From contig JALOAD010000015.1 of the NCBI GenBank assembly GCA_023228995.1, forward strand, positions 1 through 64,000: a stretch of 64,000 nt of DNA, written 5' to 3'. Positions within the stretch are counted from its first letter, which is position 1; each line of letters begins with the position of its first letter. Position numbers and translations under genes: made by a program. Of the stretch, positions 1 to 8,786 are shown piece by piece. This DNA comes from JALOAD01 sp023228995 [NCBI: Candidatus Muiribacterium halophilum] (lineage in GTDB: Bacteria; Muiribacteriota; Muiribacteriia; Muiribacteriales). The notes under the pieces were generated by a model. The model was not told the DNA's origin, did no database searches, and was given only the letters and a program-made list of their open reading frames with translations.

Positions 1-172
1 GAAGCATATAATATACGGATGTATTATAAGTGAACGAAGGTAAAGAGATATTTTATATGGATGTAAAATATCGAATGGTACCGAATGATTATTTTTTTGC
101 GTTATTGTAATGATAAAAAAATTAAAAGCAGCATCCCGGCTCAGAATAGAACCGGGATGACAAAAACTGAGA
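1..172. repeat. Intergenic palindromic repeat, copy 1 (cut by window edge)
   Basis: Nearly identical sequence recurs at 23429-23592 and, interrupted, at 55527-55810. It holds three inverted repeats. The first has arms 8-13 and 22-27 around loop TACGGATG. The second has 9-bp arms 47-55 and 64-72 around loop TATGGATG. The third is a GC-rich palindrome with ATCCCGG at 133-139 and CCGGGAT at 152-158. The first two share the loop motif TAYGGATG and are each followed by a related GAAYG/GAACGAAGG-like tail, so the element looks internally duplicated. It lies just past the 3' end of the O-antigen-ligase-like gene on the minus strand. Its left end is outside the window. Confidence 0.85.
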
Positions 173-210
173 ATAATGAAATACTATCTACCGCTTTATA
201 TGTTACAACC

Positions 211-1917
211 TCACCTATTACCTACTTTTAAACTTTTTTTGATTTTCATGTAAAATTCTTCAAGTTCTTTTGTATAATCAAATCTTAGCATTGTTTCCAA
301 AAAATCAATAGCTTCAACAAATCTTCCTTGAATTAAAAATACAGCAACAAGTCTTTTTACAGGAAATATATATCTTTTTGAAGATAAAATAGCTTTTTTG
401 TAAAAAAATTCAGCTTTATTATATTCTTCTATTTTCTCAAAATAAAAACCTTTTGTTGCAGTTATTTTGGCTGAATAAAAATTATTTGAAGTAAATTCAC
501 TTAATTTTTCAAATTTATTAAAATCATCTTCTAATACATATAAAAAAGCAAGCTTTTCAAAACCATTAATATTTCCTTTGTAAATATCTGTATAAAACTC
601 AGCTTTGTTTTTAAAATCTTTATCATTAGAATTTAATAAACTAACATTTATTTCTGAGTAAAATGGTAATAAAAAAGCAAAAATAAATAAAAAGATAACA
701 ATAGGCAAAAATATAAAACCTATTTTTTTTGATGAAATATATTTTATATCATTATTTTGATTTTTAAATATAGATATAATAAAAAGATATAAAATAAATC
801 TATGTGCAGATAATCTTAAAGGAAATGAAAACATTGATAATACAGCAATAAGAACTAAAAAAACCTTTGTGTGATAATCTGTAAAATCAAAATATTTAGA
901 ACCTTTTATCAATATAAATATAAATATAAAAATAATTAATCCATATTCACAAAAAAGTTCAATATAATCATTATGTGCATGAGTAATATTGTTTCTGTTT
1001 TTCCATAAAAAATTATTATCAGGATTTTTTAATAAAATATTAGATTGTATATCTACAGCTTTCCAACCATAATTACCACTACCAATACCTTTTAACAAAT
1101 TTTCACTAATTAAATTCATTGATATTTTATTAAGGTATAATCTGTATTCAATTGAAGAAATTCTCGAAATACTATCAAATTTTAAAATAAATAAAATAAT
1201 AAAACTTAAAATCAATCCTGTAAAAAAATACTTTAAATTTTTTCTTGTTAGTTTTGGTATTAAAATAAATAAAATAATTATTAAAAATCCAATCATCCCA
1301 TTTCTTGAACTAGAATAAAATACTGTAAATATATAAAAGAAAAAAACTGTATATGATATTAAATTCTTTTTTATTTTAATAAAATACGATGCAATAATAA
1401 CAATATAACTTGAAAGAAAATTCTGATTTCCAAAGGTTGAATACGAAAAAACTACATTATCAAACAATATATTCCAAAAAAATGAAGATAATGCGGGAAT
1501 TATTCCAGAATAAAATATAAAATTAACAGGAATATTTCTTTGTAATGAATTTAAATTAAAAGAAAAAATTAAAAAAATAATTACAAGTATTTGATAAAAT
1601 AAATTATAAACAGTTATTATTTTAAACGAATTTAATGCTGCACTTAAAAAAAATAATAGGGCAAAAGATATAAATAAAACATGGAAGTTTTTATTTAATT
1701 TAAAATCTTTTTTATATTTAATTAATTGAAAAATATAAATAAAACTTAATGATAGCAAACATAGTAATTCAGCAAAAAACTTACTCTTTGTCGCTCCCAT
1801 ATCTGCTATTGGCAAAAAAAACAAAGGAAGAAATAATATAAATATTTTTTTTACATTATCACTTTTTATCAATTTCAATACCAAGTTTTTTAAACTTTGC
1901 AAGAATTCTATCCTCAA
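211..1917 (-). CDS. O-antigen ligase family membrane protein with C-terminal TPR-like tail
   Basis: About a dozen hydrophobic segments fill the first 420 residues. The motif HAHNDYIELFCEYG near residue 315 is the hallmark of the O-antigen ligase/polymerase (Wzy_C) family, which joins or polymerises glycans on the periplasmic face of the inner membrane. The C-terminal 140 residues are soluble, helical and TPR-like (EEYNKAEFFYKKAI). The start is uncertain. No ATG precedes the first membrane segment; TTG codons lie at 1917 and 1872, and the earlier one would overlap the upstream gene by 59 nt. It is the last gene of a minus-strand run carrying an epimerase and a GH13-like enzyme. Ligase and polymerase cannot be told apart here. 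Confidence 0.75.
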   Translation of the reverse strand: MRIEFLQSLKNLVLKLIKSDNVKKIFILFLPLFFLPIADMGATKSKFFAELLCLLSLSFIYIFQLIKYKKDFKLNKNFHVLFISFALLFFLSAALNSFKIITVYNLFYQILVIIFLIFSFNLNSLQRNIPVNFIFYSGIIPALSSFFWNILFDNVVFSYSTFGNQNFLSSYIVIIASYFIKIKKNLISYTVFFFYIFTVFYSSSRNGMIGFLIIILFILIPKLTRKNLKYFFTGLILSFIILFILKFDSISRISSIEYRLYLNKISMNLISENLLKGIGSGNYGWKAVDIQSNILLKNPDNNFLWKNRNNITHAHNDYIELFCEYGLIIFIFIFILIKGSKYFDFTDYHTKVFLVLIAVLSMFSFPLRLSAHRFILYLFIISIFKNQNNDIKYISSKKIGFIFLPIVIFLFIFAFLLPFYSEINVSLLNSNDKDFKNKAEFYTDIYKGNINGFEKLAFLYVLEDDFNKFEKLSEFTSNNFYSAKITATKGFYFEKIEEYNKAEFFYKKAILSSKRYIFPVKRLVAVFLIQGRFVEAIDFLETMLRFDYTKELEEFYMKIKKSLKVGNR

Positions 1918-2902
1918 TATCTGTATTTGAAAGACTTCTTATATTTTCAGCAATATCAAGTGCTTTTTTGTAAGCTGTAATCGCTTCATCTTTTTTTCCT
2001 AATTCAAGAAGAGCATCACCAAGCTTTATACCAGCATAAACTTTATCATCATCAACAGGGGAATTTGCAATTATTTCTTTACTGACTTTAACAATATTTT
2101 CATGCTCATTTCCTCTTTCATAAATTTTAAGTTCATCAAAAGCTTTTTCCATCTTTTCGTATTTTTCACCATATATAGGAAATTGTGATAATTCTCTTTT
2201 TAATTTATTAACTCTTATAACAAATTTTTCAGGAATATGAGAAAAAAGCATAAGATTTGATACAAGTCTTATGTTTTTATAAGCTTTAAGAAAATCTTCA
2301 GGATCTCTTGTTACAGAATATAATTCTTTAAATAATACAGTTTTTTCAAAACATACTTCTATTGTAAATAAAGTATCCAATTCTTCACTTTTTTTACCTC
2401 TTGAATTTAAAGCTGTATCAAAAAGACCTGATGCTTTTCTATATTCTTTTCTATTTAATGCTATTTTACCTAGATGATATTGAAAATAAGAATAATCTTT
2501 TATAACTCTATTAAGATAATCTGAAGATTTATCAAAATCACCCTTTATACCATGGTGATAAGCTAATTCAAGCAATATATCATCTCTTTCTTTTTCAAGT
2601 TTTAATACAAATTCTTCATTTTTCTTCATTTCTGATTCAAAATCATCGCTTAATATCTTTTCAAAAAGTTCAAGTGATTTTTCCATTTTACCAAGTTTCT
2701 GATAGCATACTGCTAGATAAAAATATATTTCTTCATTTTCGATTTCTGTTTTTTTAATATTTTTTTCAAATATTTCACAAGCTTTTTCAAAATCAGCTGC
2801 TTTGAAATATCTTTTACCTTTTTCTACACTATTAGAATTTCCACAAGAATTATTAAAAATCAATAGAAAACTCAAAATTAGCATTATTATTTTATTTAAC
2901 AT
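1859..2902 (-). CDS. TPR-repeat protein, probable lipoprotein
   Basis: A 347-residue protein with an N-terminal hydrophobic segment ending in IFNNSCG. This resembles a lipobox but lacks the usual Leu/Ala positions, so lipidation is likely but not certain. The rest is helical with repeated TPR-type patterns (FEKACEIFEKNIKK, YFYLAVCYQKLGKMEKSLELF, AGIKLGDALLELGKKDEAI). A good SD (CAGGAG) lies 8 nt before the ATG. Its end overlaps the predicted start of the O-antigen-ligase-like gene, so the two are probably translated together. TPR lipoproteins usually scaffold envelope complexes; no specific partner can be read from the sequence. Confidence 0.7.
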   Translation of the reverse strand: MLNKIIMLILSFLLIFNNSCGNSNSVEKGKRYFKAADFEKACEIFEKNIKKTEIENEEIYFYLAVCYQKLGKMEKSLELFEKILSDDFESEMKKNEEFVLKLEKERDDILLELAYHHGIKGDFDKSSDYLNRVIKDYSYFQYHLGKIALNRKEYRKASGLFDTALNSRGKKSEELDTLFTIEVCFEKTVLFKELYSVTRDPEDFLKAYKNIRLVSNLMLFSHIPEKFVIRVNKLKRELSQFPIYGEKYEKMEKAFDELKIYERGNEHENIVKVSKEIIANSPVDDDKVYAGIKLGDALLELGKKDEAITAYKKALDIAENIRSLSNTDIEDRILAKFKKLGIEIDKK

Positions 2903-2932
2903 TTTTAAAACTCCTGATTTATTTTTGTGAAT

Positions 2933-3895
2933 TTAACTCTCAAAAAACTTTATTACATCTTTAATAATATAATCAATATTAAATTCAGGATTAAATTCTA
3001 TATATTTTCGAATTTTATCAAGCAATGGCTGTCTTACAAGCATATCTTCAAAATTAGAACCATATACTTTATTATAAGGAATATATTCAATCAATGAATC
3101 TGATTTAAGCTTAGTAACAATTTTTGTTGCAAGCTCTGTTATAGTAACCTGTATATCGCTACCTATATTAAATACATTTCCGTAACATTCTTTTTTTTCA
3201 CACAGAGCATAAACAGCATTTACAACATCTTCAACATGAGTAAAACATCTTGATTGTTTACCATCACCATATATTGTGATTGGTAATCCAAGCATTGCTT
3301 GTTTTATAAATTTTGGAACTACCATGCCATATTCTCCGATTTGTCTTGGTCCACAAGTATTAAAAAATCGACCAATAACTACAGGAAGTTTTTTTTCTCT
3401 AAAATATGCAAGAGAAAGAAATTCATCTAAAGCTTTTGAGCAAGCATAATTCCATCTTGAAACATTTGTCGAACCTACAACTCTATCATCATCTTCTTTA
3501 AGAGGTATATTTGTATTTTTACCATATACTTCTGATGTTGAAGCTATAAATACTGGTGTTTTATCTATATTAGCTATTTCAAGTATGTTTTCTGTGCCTT
3601 TAACATTAGTAATAATACTTTTTATTGGATTTTCAATTATATATTTAACACCAACTGCTGCTGCAAGGTGAATAATAAGATCAAAATCTTTAATATTTTG
3701 TTTAAGAAAATCAAAATCTGTTATATCTCCATATATAAAATAGAAATTTTTGTTTTTTTCAAGCTCTTTTATATTTTCTTTTCGTCCAGTGGAAAGATTA
3801 TCAATAACAGTTACTTTCCAACCATTTTTAATATATTTTTCTGAAAGATGAGAACCTATAAAACCCGCACCACCTGTTATTATTACTTTTTTCAT
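2933..3895 (-). CDS. NAD-dependent nucleotide-sugar epimerase/dehydratase (extended SDR)
   Basis: A 320-residue extended short-chain dehydrogenase. It has the Rossmann motif GGAGFIGSHL at the N terminus, the catalytic YACSK (YxxxK) near residue 150 and the GPRQ...MVVPKFI region that binds the nucleotide sugar. UDP-glucose 4-epimerase and UDP-glucuronate decarboxylase-like enzymes share this architecture, so the exact substrate is open. It probably makes a precursor for the surface glycan handled by the downstream ligase-like protein. I chose the ATG at 3895 because it has an SD (GGAGAAAAGT) and overlaps the DUF89 stop as ATGA. A GTG four codons upstream is less likely. Confidence 0.85.
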   Translation of the reverse strand: MKKVIITGGAGFIGSHLSEKYIKNGWKVTVIDNLSTGRKENIKELEKNKNFYFIYGDITDFDFLKQNIKDFDLIIHLAAAVGVKYIIENPIKSIITNVKGTENILEIANIDKTPVFIASTSEVYGKNTNIPLKEDDDRVVGSTNVSRWNYACSKALDEFLSLAYFREKKLPVVIGRFFNTCGPRQIGEYGMVVPKFIKQAMLGLPITIYGDGKQSRCFTHVEDVVNAVYALCEKKECYGNVFNIGSDIQVTITELATKIVTKLKSDSLIEYIPYNKVYGSNFEDMLVRQPLLDKIRKYIEFNPEFNIDYIIKDVIKFFES

Positions 3896-4770
3896 ACTTT
3901 TCTCCACTCTTTTTTTGAATATCCAAAGATTATATCATTTTTTTTAGTACCAGTATACTTACAAATTGCACTACATTTTGATAGAAAGAGAAAAAATATG
4001 TGTTTATCTTTAATACTATTTAAACTTTCAAAATTCCCCTGACCTTTAGATATAACAAAATCAGCATTTTTATATATTTCATTAAACTCATCAGAACACA
4101 TTTCAAGACATGTTCCAGGAGCGTCATATCCATTATCAATTACTTTAACAACCTTGTCTAGTCCAGCAATTTTAGCATCTATCATAGTTGCATCATTTAT
4201 AACAGTATCACCTCTAACAACAAAAGTTATATCGAGTCCAAATTCTTTAAGATATTCAATGAAAAATCTATCAAAAAATATTTCTCCAGCATTATCACCA
4301 AGATAAAGGAGTTTATTCCCAGGTTTAAGAAATTTTTTAAAATCATCAATAAAATTAATTACTATATCTTTTTTTATTATTTCATTTACCTTAACATCAA
4401 TATTAAGATTTTCTCTTTCTTTTTCTGTTTTTATATCAATAATATTACCTGCAATAACAAGCTTCACCATAGTTTCTAAATTATTTTTATTTTTTTCGAA
4501 ATATTTTTTTATACGCTCTGTTTCTTTCAACATAAAATCATTGCTTATATCTTTAACATCAGCATAAGGATCTTTTTTTATTATATTACGAAGTTTTCTA
4601 TGAACATCTGTTGCAATATACATTGGAGCTTTTTGAGGAAAATTACTTTTAACAAACAATGATATTTCTTCAAGTATATCTTTTTTTTTTTCTTTAGAAA
4701 AATCAGTCTGATCAAGTACATAACCTGCTTGTTCTATAATACAAGGAACACATTCTAAAAACGAAATCAT
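3892..4770 (-). CDS. DUF89/ARMT1-like metal-dependent phosphatase
   Basis: A 292-residue protein with the family hallmarks CVPCIIEQA at residues 8-16, the LGDNAGEIFFDR motif (Asp-Asn metal site) in the middle, and VISKGQGNFE near the C terminus. Family members are metal-dependent phosphatases proposed to remove damaged phosphometabolites such as sugar phosphates. The gene overlaps both neighbours by ATGA, downstream of a GH13-like enzyme and upstream of a nucleotide-sugar epimerase. This fits a clean-up role in sugar-phosphate metabolism, though that is inference from position. Confidence 0.85.
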   Translation of the reverse strand: MISFLECVPCIIEQAGYVLDQTDFSKEKKKDILEEISLFVKSNFPQKAPMYIATDVHRKLRNIIKKDPYADVKDISNDFMLKETERIKKYFEKNKNNLETMVKLVIAGNIIDIKTEKERENLNIDVKVNEIIKKDIVINFIDDFKKFLKPGNKLLYLGDNAGEIFFDRFFIEYLKEFGLDITFVVRGDTVINDATMIDAKIAGLDKVVKVIDNGYDAPGTCLEMCSDEFNEIYKNADFVISKGQGNFESLNSIKDKHIFFLFLSKCSAICKYTGTKKNDIIFGYSKKEWRKV

Positions 4771-6602
4771 TCTTTTACCTCACAAACTATTAAAGAGTTA
4801 TTTTTACCAGCAAATTTATTTTCATTTGTATTTTGATAACTATAAATTATTCTTTCATTAACATCAAATTCTTTATATTCACCAAGATTTGCATATATCT
4901 TATATTTTACTTTTTTATCATGACAAAGTTCAAAATACAAAAGATCATTTTCTGCTGTACAAATTCCAAGTTTCATATCGTTTGCAAAAATTTCATCTCT
5001 AAGTTTATTTATAGTTTTTATATGGTTTAAAACATTATAGTCTATATTATCCCATTCATAAGTTAAAGTATCATAATTAAAATATGCCAAACTTCTTTTA
5101 TGTTTTTTTAACTTTATATCAAAATCTTTTTGAGCTTCCTCTGTAAATCCAAGTCCGTAATTTAAAGGCAATTTATTAGCAATAAGAGTATCTGCTGTAA
5201 GCCCAAAACAAGAATTTGGAAATAAAGCTGACAGTGCTATTTGAAACATTGCTTTTTCTCTGTTTTTGGCAAAAATCGGTACACTATCGCCAATAACAGG
5301 CATTGTAAGTATTTTTGTTTTTAATTTATTAGTTTGATTTAAAAAATATTTAAGACTTTCAGCTTTTTCATCAATAACAGTAAAAAGATTTCCTGTATAA
5401 TAATCAAAATTATGCTCAATACTTAATTCATCTCCAGCTTTATTATCAAGGTTTTCCATTATTAAAACAAAATCTTTTGGTAAATCTTTTACCATTTTAT
5501 CAATCATGTCAGAAGGAAGTGCATGAAACATATCTCCTCTCAAACCATCAACTTTATATTCGTTATTATAATACAATGGAATCTGACAAATTTTTTCCCA
5601 TAAATCATTAATTGGAGATTGACCCGGAAAATTGGATGATTTTAAAACTGCTTGTATAAAAAACGGAGGTTTTTGAAGAATTTCTTTACCTGAAAATTGA
5701 ATTATCTCATCACAATAATCGTTAAAAAGTCTCAATGGAGTTACATCAGTCCACGCTGGTTGCGGATCATTTACACAATCACTTGTACAAGGTGGAGTTA
5801 TAATTCCAAATTCTTTTACAATTTCATCTAAAAAATCTTCATTATCACCATGTTTTTTTACAAAATCATTCCATTTTTTTTCATTTTGTCTTTTTGGTGA
5901 AAACTCAAATAATTCTGATATTTCTTTAATAGGAAGACCTTGTAATACTTTATCAATAACATCTTTTGTCATAGAAACAGATGATTCAAGACCATCTATA
6001 GGTGTTTGTAATAATTTTACAAGTTTATTTGTATTTTTTGGTTTTATCCAATAAAACCAATCTGGATTTTCAAGTATCCATAAAGAATCTCTTGCAGCTG
6101 TTCTTGGAACCATATCAATAAATACTTTTATACCACATTTATGACTAGCCTGTATAAAAGCTTTAAAAAGTTCATTTTCAGTCATTTTTGAATAATTATC
6201 ATTTAAACAACTGTCAATTTTATAATAATCTTTTACAGAATATGGACTTCCCTTTGTACCTTTACGAAATATCTCACTTCTCATAAAATTAGGAAGAAGC
6301 ATAATACTATTAAAACCACATTCAGCTATAAAAGGAAGCATACATATTGATTTAATTAAATTTCCATTATCAAATTCTTTAACATTATTATGTTTATAAG
6401 AAGTAAAATGCTGTAAAAAAAGCTGTAACATATTATTATTATTTTTCTTTGTAATTTTAAAATTTTCAATTTTTTCAAGTGATACTTTTAAAAAATCTGC
6501 AAAATCTTCATTATTACCAATTCCATATAGGTTTTTCCAACTTTGTGGTATTATAATATCTTTGAAATTTGAGGTTTTTTTTAATAGTTTTTTTAAAATC
6601 AT
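4767..6602 (-). CDS. GH13-type alpha-amylase superfamily enzyme
   Basis: A 611-residue protein with alpha-amylase (beta/alpha)8-barrel signatures: FIDMVPRTAARDS (conserved region I area), VDGLRGDMFHA (region II, nucleophile Asp), VLIMENLDN (region III, acid/base Glu) and MPVIGDSVP (probable region IV, transition-state Asp). The last region is less canonical than the usual HD. There is no signal peptide, so it acts in the cytoplasm, perhaps on glycogen or maltodextrin or as a glucanosyltransferase. Substrate cannot be assigned. It is the first gene of the minus-strand operon and is divergent from the site-2 protease gene across a 56-bp gap. Confidence 0.7.
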   Translation of the reverse strand: MILKKLLKKTSNFKDIIIPQSWKNLYGIGNNEDFADFLKVSLEKIENFKITKKNNNNMLQLFLQHFTSYKHNNVKEFDNGNLIKSICMLPFIAECGFNSIMLLPNFMRSEIFRKGTKGSPYSVKDYYKIDSCLNDNYSKMTENELFKAFIQASHKCGIKVFIDMVPRTAARDSLWILENPDWFYWIKPKNTNKLVKLLQTPIDGLESSVSMTKDVIDKVLQGLPIKEISELFEFSPKRQNEKKWNDFVKKHGDNEDFLDEIVKEFGIITPPCTSDCVNDPQPAWTDVTPLRLFNDYCDEIIQFSGKEILQKPPFFIQAVLKSSNFPGQSPINDLWEKICQIPLYYNNEYKVDGLRGDMFHALPSDMIDKMVKDLPKDFVLIMENLDNKAGDELSIEHNFDYYTGNLFTVIDEKAESLKYFLNQTNKLKTKILTMPVIGDSVPIFAKNREKAMFQIALSALFPNSCFGLTADTLIANKLPLNYGLGFTEEAQKDFDIKLKKHKRSLAYFNYDTLTYEWDNIDYNVLNHIKTINKLRDEIFANDMKLGICTAENDLLYFELCHDKKVKYKIYANLGEYKEFDVNERIIYSYQNTNENKFAGKNNSLIVCEVKE

Positions 6603-6622
6603 AAAAATCTCCGTTTATTTAA

Positions 6623-6652
6623 TTGACTTTTACCTGTTTTTTTATTTATTAT
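6623..6652 (+). promoter_or_regulatory. sigma70-type promoter for the site-2 protease operon
   Basis: TTGACT at 6623-6628, an 18-bp spacer and TATTAT at 6647-6652. The -10 ends only 6 nt before the ATG at 6659, so transcription would start at or next to the start codon. Confidence 0.5.
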
Positions 6653-6658
6653 AAATCA

Positions 6659-7474
6659 ATGTTTGATAAAATCAATGTATTTTTAAATTATTTAAGTAAT
6701 AAAACAGGAATTTCAAGAGATATTATAAAAATAGCTCTTATTTTTGTATGTCTTTTTCTTATTACAAATATTCTTGAATCAGGATTTACATTAAATACAA
6801 AAGGCATAATGTCAAATGCATTAATATCATTTAGTTATATTACAATAATCATAATGTCTGTAATATTTCATGAAACTTCGCACGGTTATGCTGCTTATCT
6901 TTTAGGAGATCCGACTGCAAAAAACATGGGCAGACTTAGTTTAAATCCTTTAAAGCACATAAGATTACCTGCTTTATTTGCAATGTTTGCTGTAATGCTT
7001 CTTGGTATAAACAATATTTTTATATACATAATAATTGGTATTTCTTTTGCAAAACCTGTACCTTTTAATCCAATTTATTTTAAAAATCCTAGAAAACAAA
7101 GTGCTTTAGTTGCTTTAGCTGGTCCTTTATCAAATTTTGTTTTAGTAATAGCAGGTTTTTTAATTTTAAAACTTTTTGTTCAGTTAGGAGTTTTTTCCAA
7201 TGAAACTCCTTATTTAATATTAACAGTAGAATTTATAAAGCTTTTTATTTATATTAATATTTATCTTGCTATGTTTAATCTTGTACCAATACTTCCTCTC
7301 GATGGCGGAAGAATACTTTATGGAATATTACCTGAAGAAATAGCTAAAACTTATGCTACAACTGAAAGCATTGGTTTTATAATAATAATTGTATTATGGT
7401 ATTTTGATTTATTCAGGTTTATAGCACCTGTTGCAATAAATATATTTAACTTTTTAGGGAGAATAATTATATGA
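6659..7474 (+). CDS. Site-2 protease family (M50) membrane zinc metalloprotease
   Basis: A 271-residue polytopic membrane protein with HETSH (HExxH zinc site) near residue 75 in a membrane segment and the second zinc motif PILPLDGGRIL near residue 210 (NxxPxxxLDG type). These are the two active-site halves of intramembrane metalloproteases, which cut membrane-bound substrates such as anti-sigma factors. No PDZ domain is present, as in the short group of this family. I chose the ATG at 6659; an in-frame TTG at 6623 lies in the presumed -35 box. No SD is visible. Its stop overlaps the next gene's start by 4 nt. Confidence 0.85.
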   Translation: MFDKINVFLNYLSNKTGISRDIIKIALIFVCLFLITNILESGFTLNTKGIMSNALISFSYITIIIMSVIFHETSHGYAAYLLGDPTAKNMGRLSLNPLKHIRLPALFAMFAVMLLGINNIFIYIIIGISFAKPVPFNPIYFKNPRKQSALVALAGPLSNFVLVIAGFLILKLFVQLGVFSNETPYLILTVEFIKLFIYINIYLAMFNLVPILPLDGGRILYGILPEEIAKTYATTESIGFIIIIVLWYFDLFRFIAPVAINIFNFLGRIII

Positions 7475-8775
7475 ATATGTACGATCTTATTACAAAAAAA
7501 AGAGATGGTGGAACTCATTCTCAAGAAGAGATCAGCCATATTATTAAAGGATATATTGAAAACAAAATTCCTGATTATCAAATAAGTGCTTGGCTTATGG
7601 CAGTGTATTTTTCTGGAATGACTGATGAAGAAGCTGCAAATCTTACTATGACAATGGCAGAATCAGGTGATATGATGGATCTTAGAGCAATTAAAGGGGC
7701 AAAAGTCGATAAACATTCAAGTGGTGGTGTTGGAGATAAAACTACTCTTGTACTTGGTCCGATTGTTGCATGTTGTGGCGTAAAAGTTGCAAAAATGTCT
7801 GGAAGAGGTCTTGGTCATACTGGCGGAACTCTTGATAAACTTGAAGCAATCCCTGGGTTTAAGATAAATATCGATCCTAAATTGTTTTTTGATATTGTAA
7901 ACACAACAGGTCTTGCAGTTGTTGGTCAGACAGGCAATCTTGCTCCTGCTGATAAAAAAATATATGCATTAAGAGATGTTACAGCGACAGTTGACTCTAT
8001 ACCTCTTATTGCAGCTAGTATAATGGGTAAAAAACTTGCAGCAGGCAATGATGGAATAGTTCTTGATGTAAAATGCGGTAAAGGTGCTTTTATGACAAAT
8101 CTTGCAGATGCAAAAAAACTTGCAAAATTAATGGTTGAAATAGGTAAAATAAAAGGTAAAAATATGTCTGCTGTTATATCAGCTATGGATCAACCTCTTG
8201 GAAGTAAAATAGGAAATGCTCTTGAAGTAGAAGAAGCTCTTGATACTCTTAAAGGTAAAGGTCCTGAAGATTTCACTCTTTTATGTATTGAACTTGCAGC
8301 AGAAATGCTTAAAGTTGGACATATTGGAAATTCAAAAGAAGAAAGAATTTCTCTAATTAAAGAAAAAATTTCTAATGGTGAAGCTTTAGAAAAATTCAGA
8401 GAAATGATTAAAGCCCAAGGTGGTAATTCTGATGTAGTTGATAATTATGAAATAATGGGTAAAGCTTCTCATATAATTGATTTTGTTTCAAAAAATTCCG
8501 GTTTTATAAGTGAAATCGATGCTCTTAAAGTTGGAAAAGCTGCTATGTTTCTTGGTGCAGGCCGTGCAACTAAAGAAGATAAAATAGACATGACAGTTGG
8601 TATAGAACTTTTCAAAAAAATCGGTGATAAAGTGCAAAAAGACGAAATACTTGGTAAAATATTCTATAATAGTGATAAAAAACTTGAAGAAGCAAAAAAA
8701 ATGCTTATGTCAGCATATAAATTTGAAGAAATTAAAGAAAAATCTCCAGTACTTATATATGACATTATTCATTAG
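7471..8775 (+). CDS. pdp: Pyrimidine-nucleoside (thymidine) phosphorylase
   Basis: A 434-residue protein, the usual length for this family. The N terminus (MYDLITKKRDGG) and the signature KMSGRGLGHTGGTLDKLEAI near residue 115 are diagnostic, as is the phosphate loop KHSSGGVGDKTT near residue 84. It splits (deoxy)uridine or thymidine with phosphate to a base and (deoxy)ribose-1-phosphate in the cytoplasm. The length and the start favour the Pdp type over DeoA, but the two are close. GGGAG lies ahead of the ATG, and the gene is coupled to the site-2 protease gene by overlap. Confidence 0.93.
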   Translation: MNMYDLITKKRDGGTHSQEEISHIIKGYIENKIPDYQISAWLMAVYFSGMTDEEAANLTMTMAESGDMMDLRAIKGAKVDKHSSGGVGDKTTLVLGPIVACCGVKVAKMSGRGLGHTGGTLDKLEAIPGFKINIDPKLFFDIVNTTGLAVVGQTGNLAPADKKIYALRDVTATVDSIPLIAASIMGKKLAAGNDGIVLDVKCGKGAFMTNLADAKKLAKLMVEIGKIKGKNMSAVISAMDQPLGSKIGNALEVEEALDTLKGKGPEDFTLLCIELAAEMLKVGHIGNSKEERISLIKEKISNGEALEKFREMIKAQGGNSDVVDNYEIMGKASHIIDFVSKNSGFISEIDALKVGKAAMFLGAGRATKEDKIDMTVGIELFKKIGDKVQKDEILGKIFYNSDKKLEEAKKMLMSAYKFEEIKEKSPVLIYDIIH

Positions 8776-8786
8776 AAGGAAATCCA

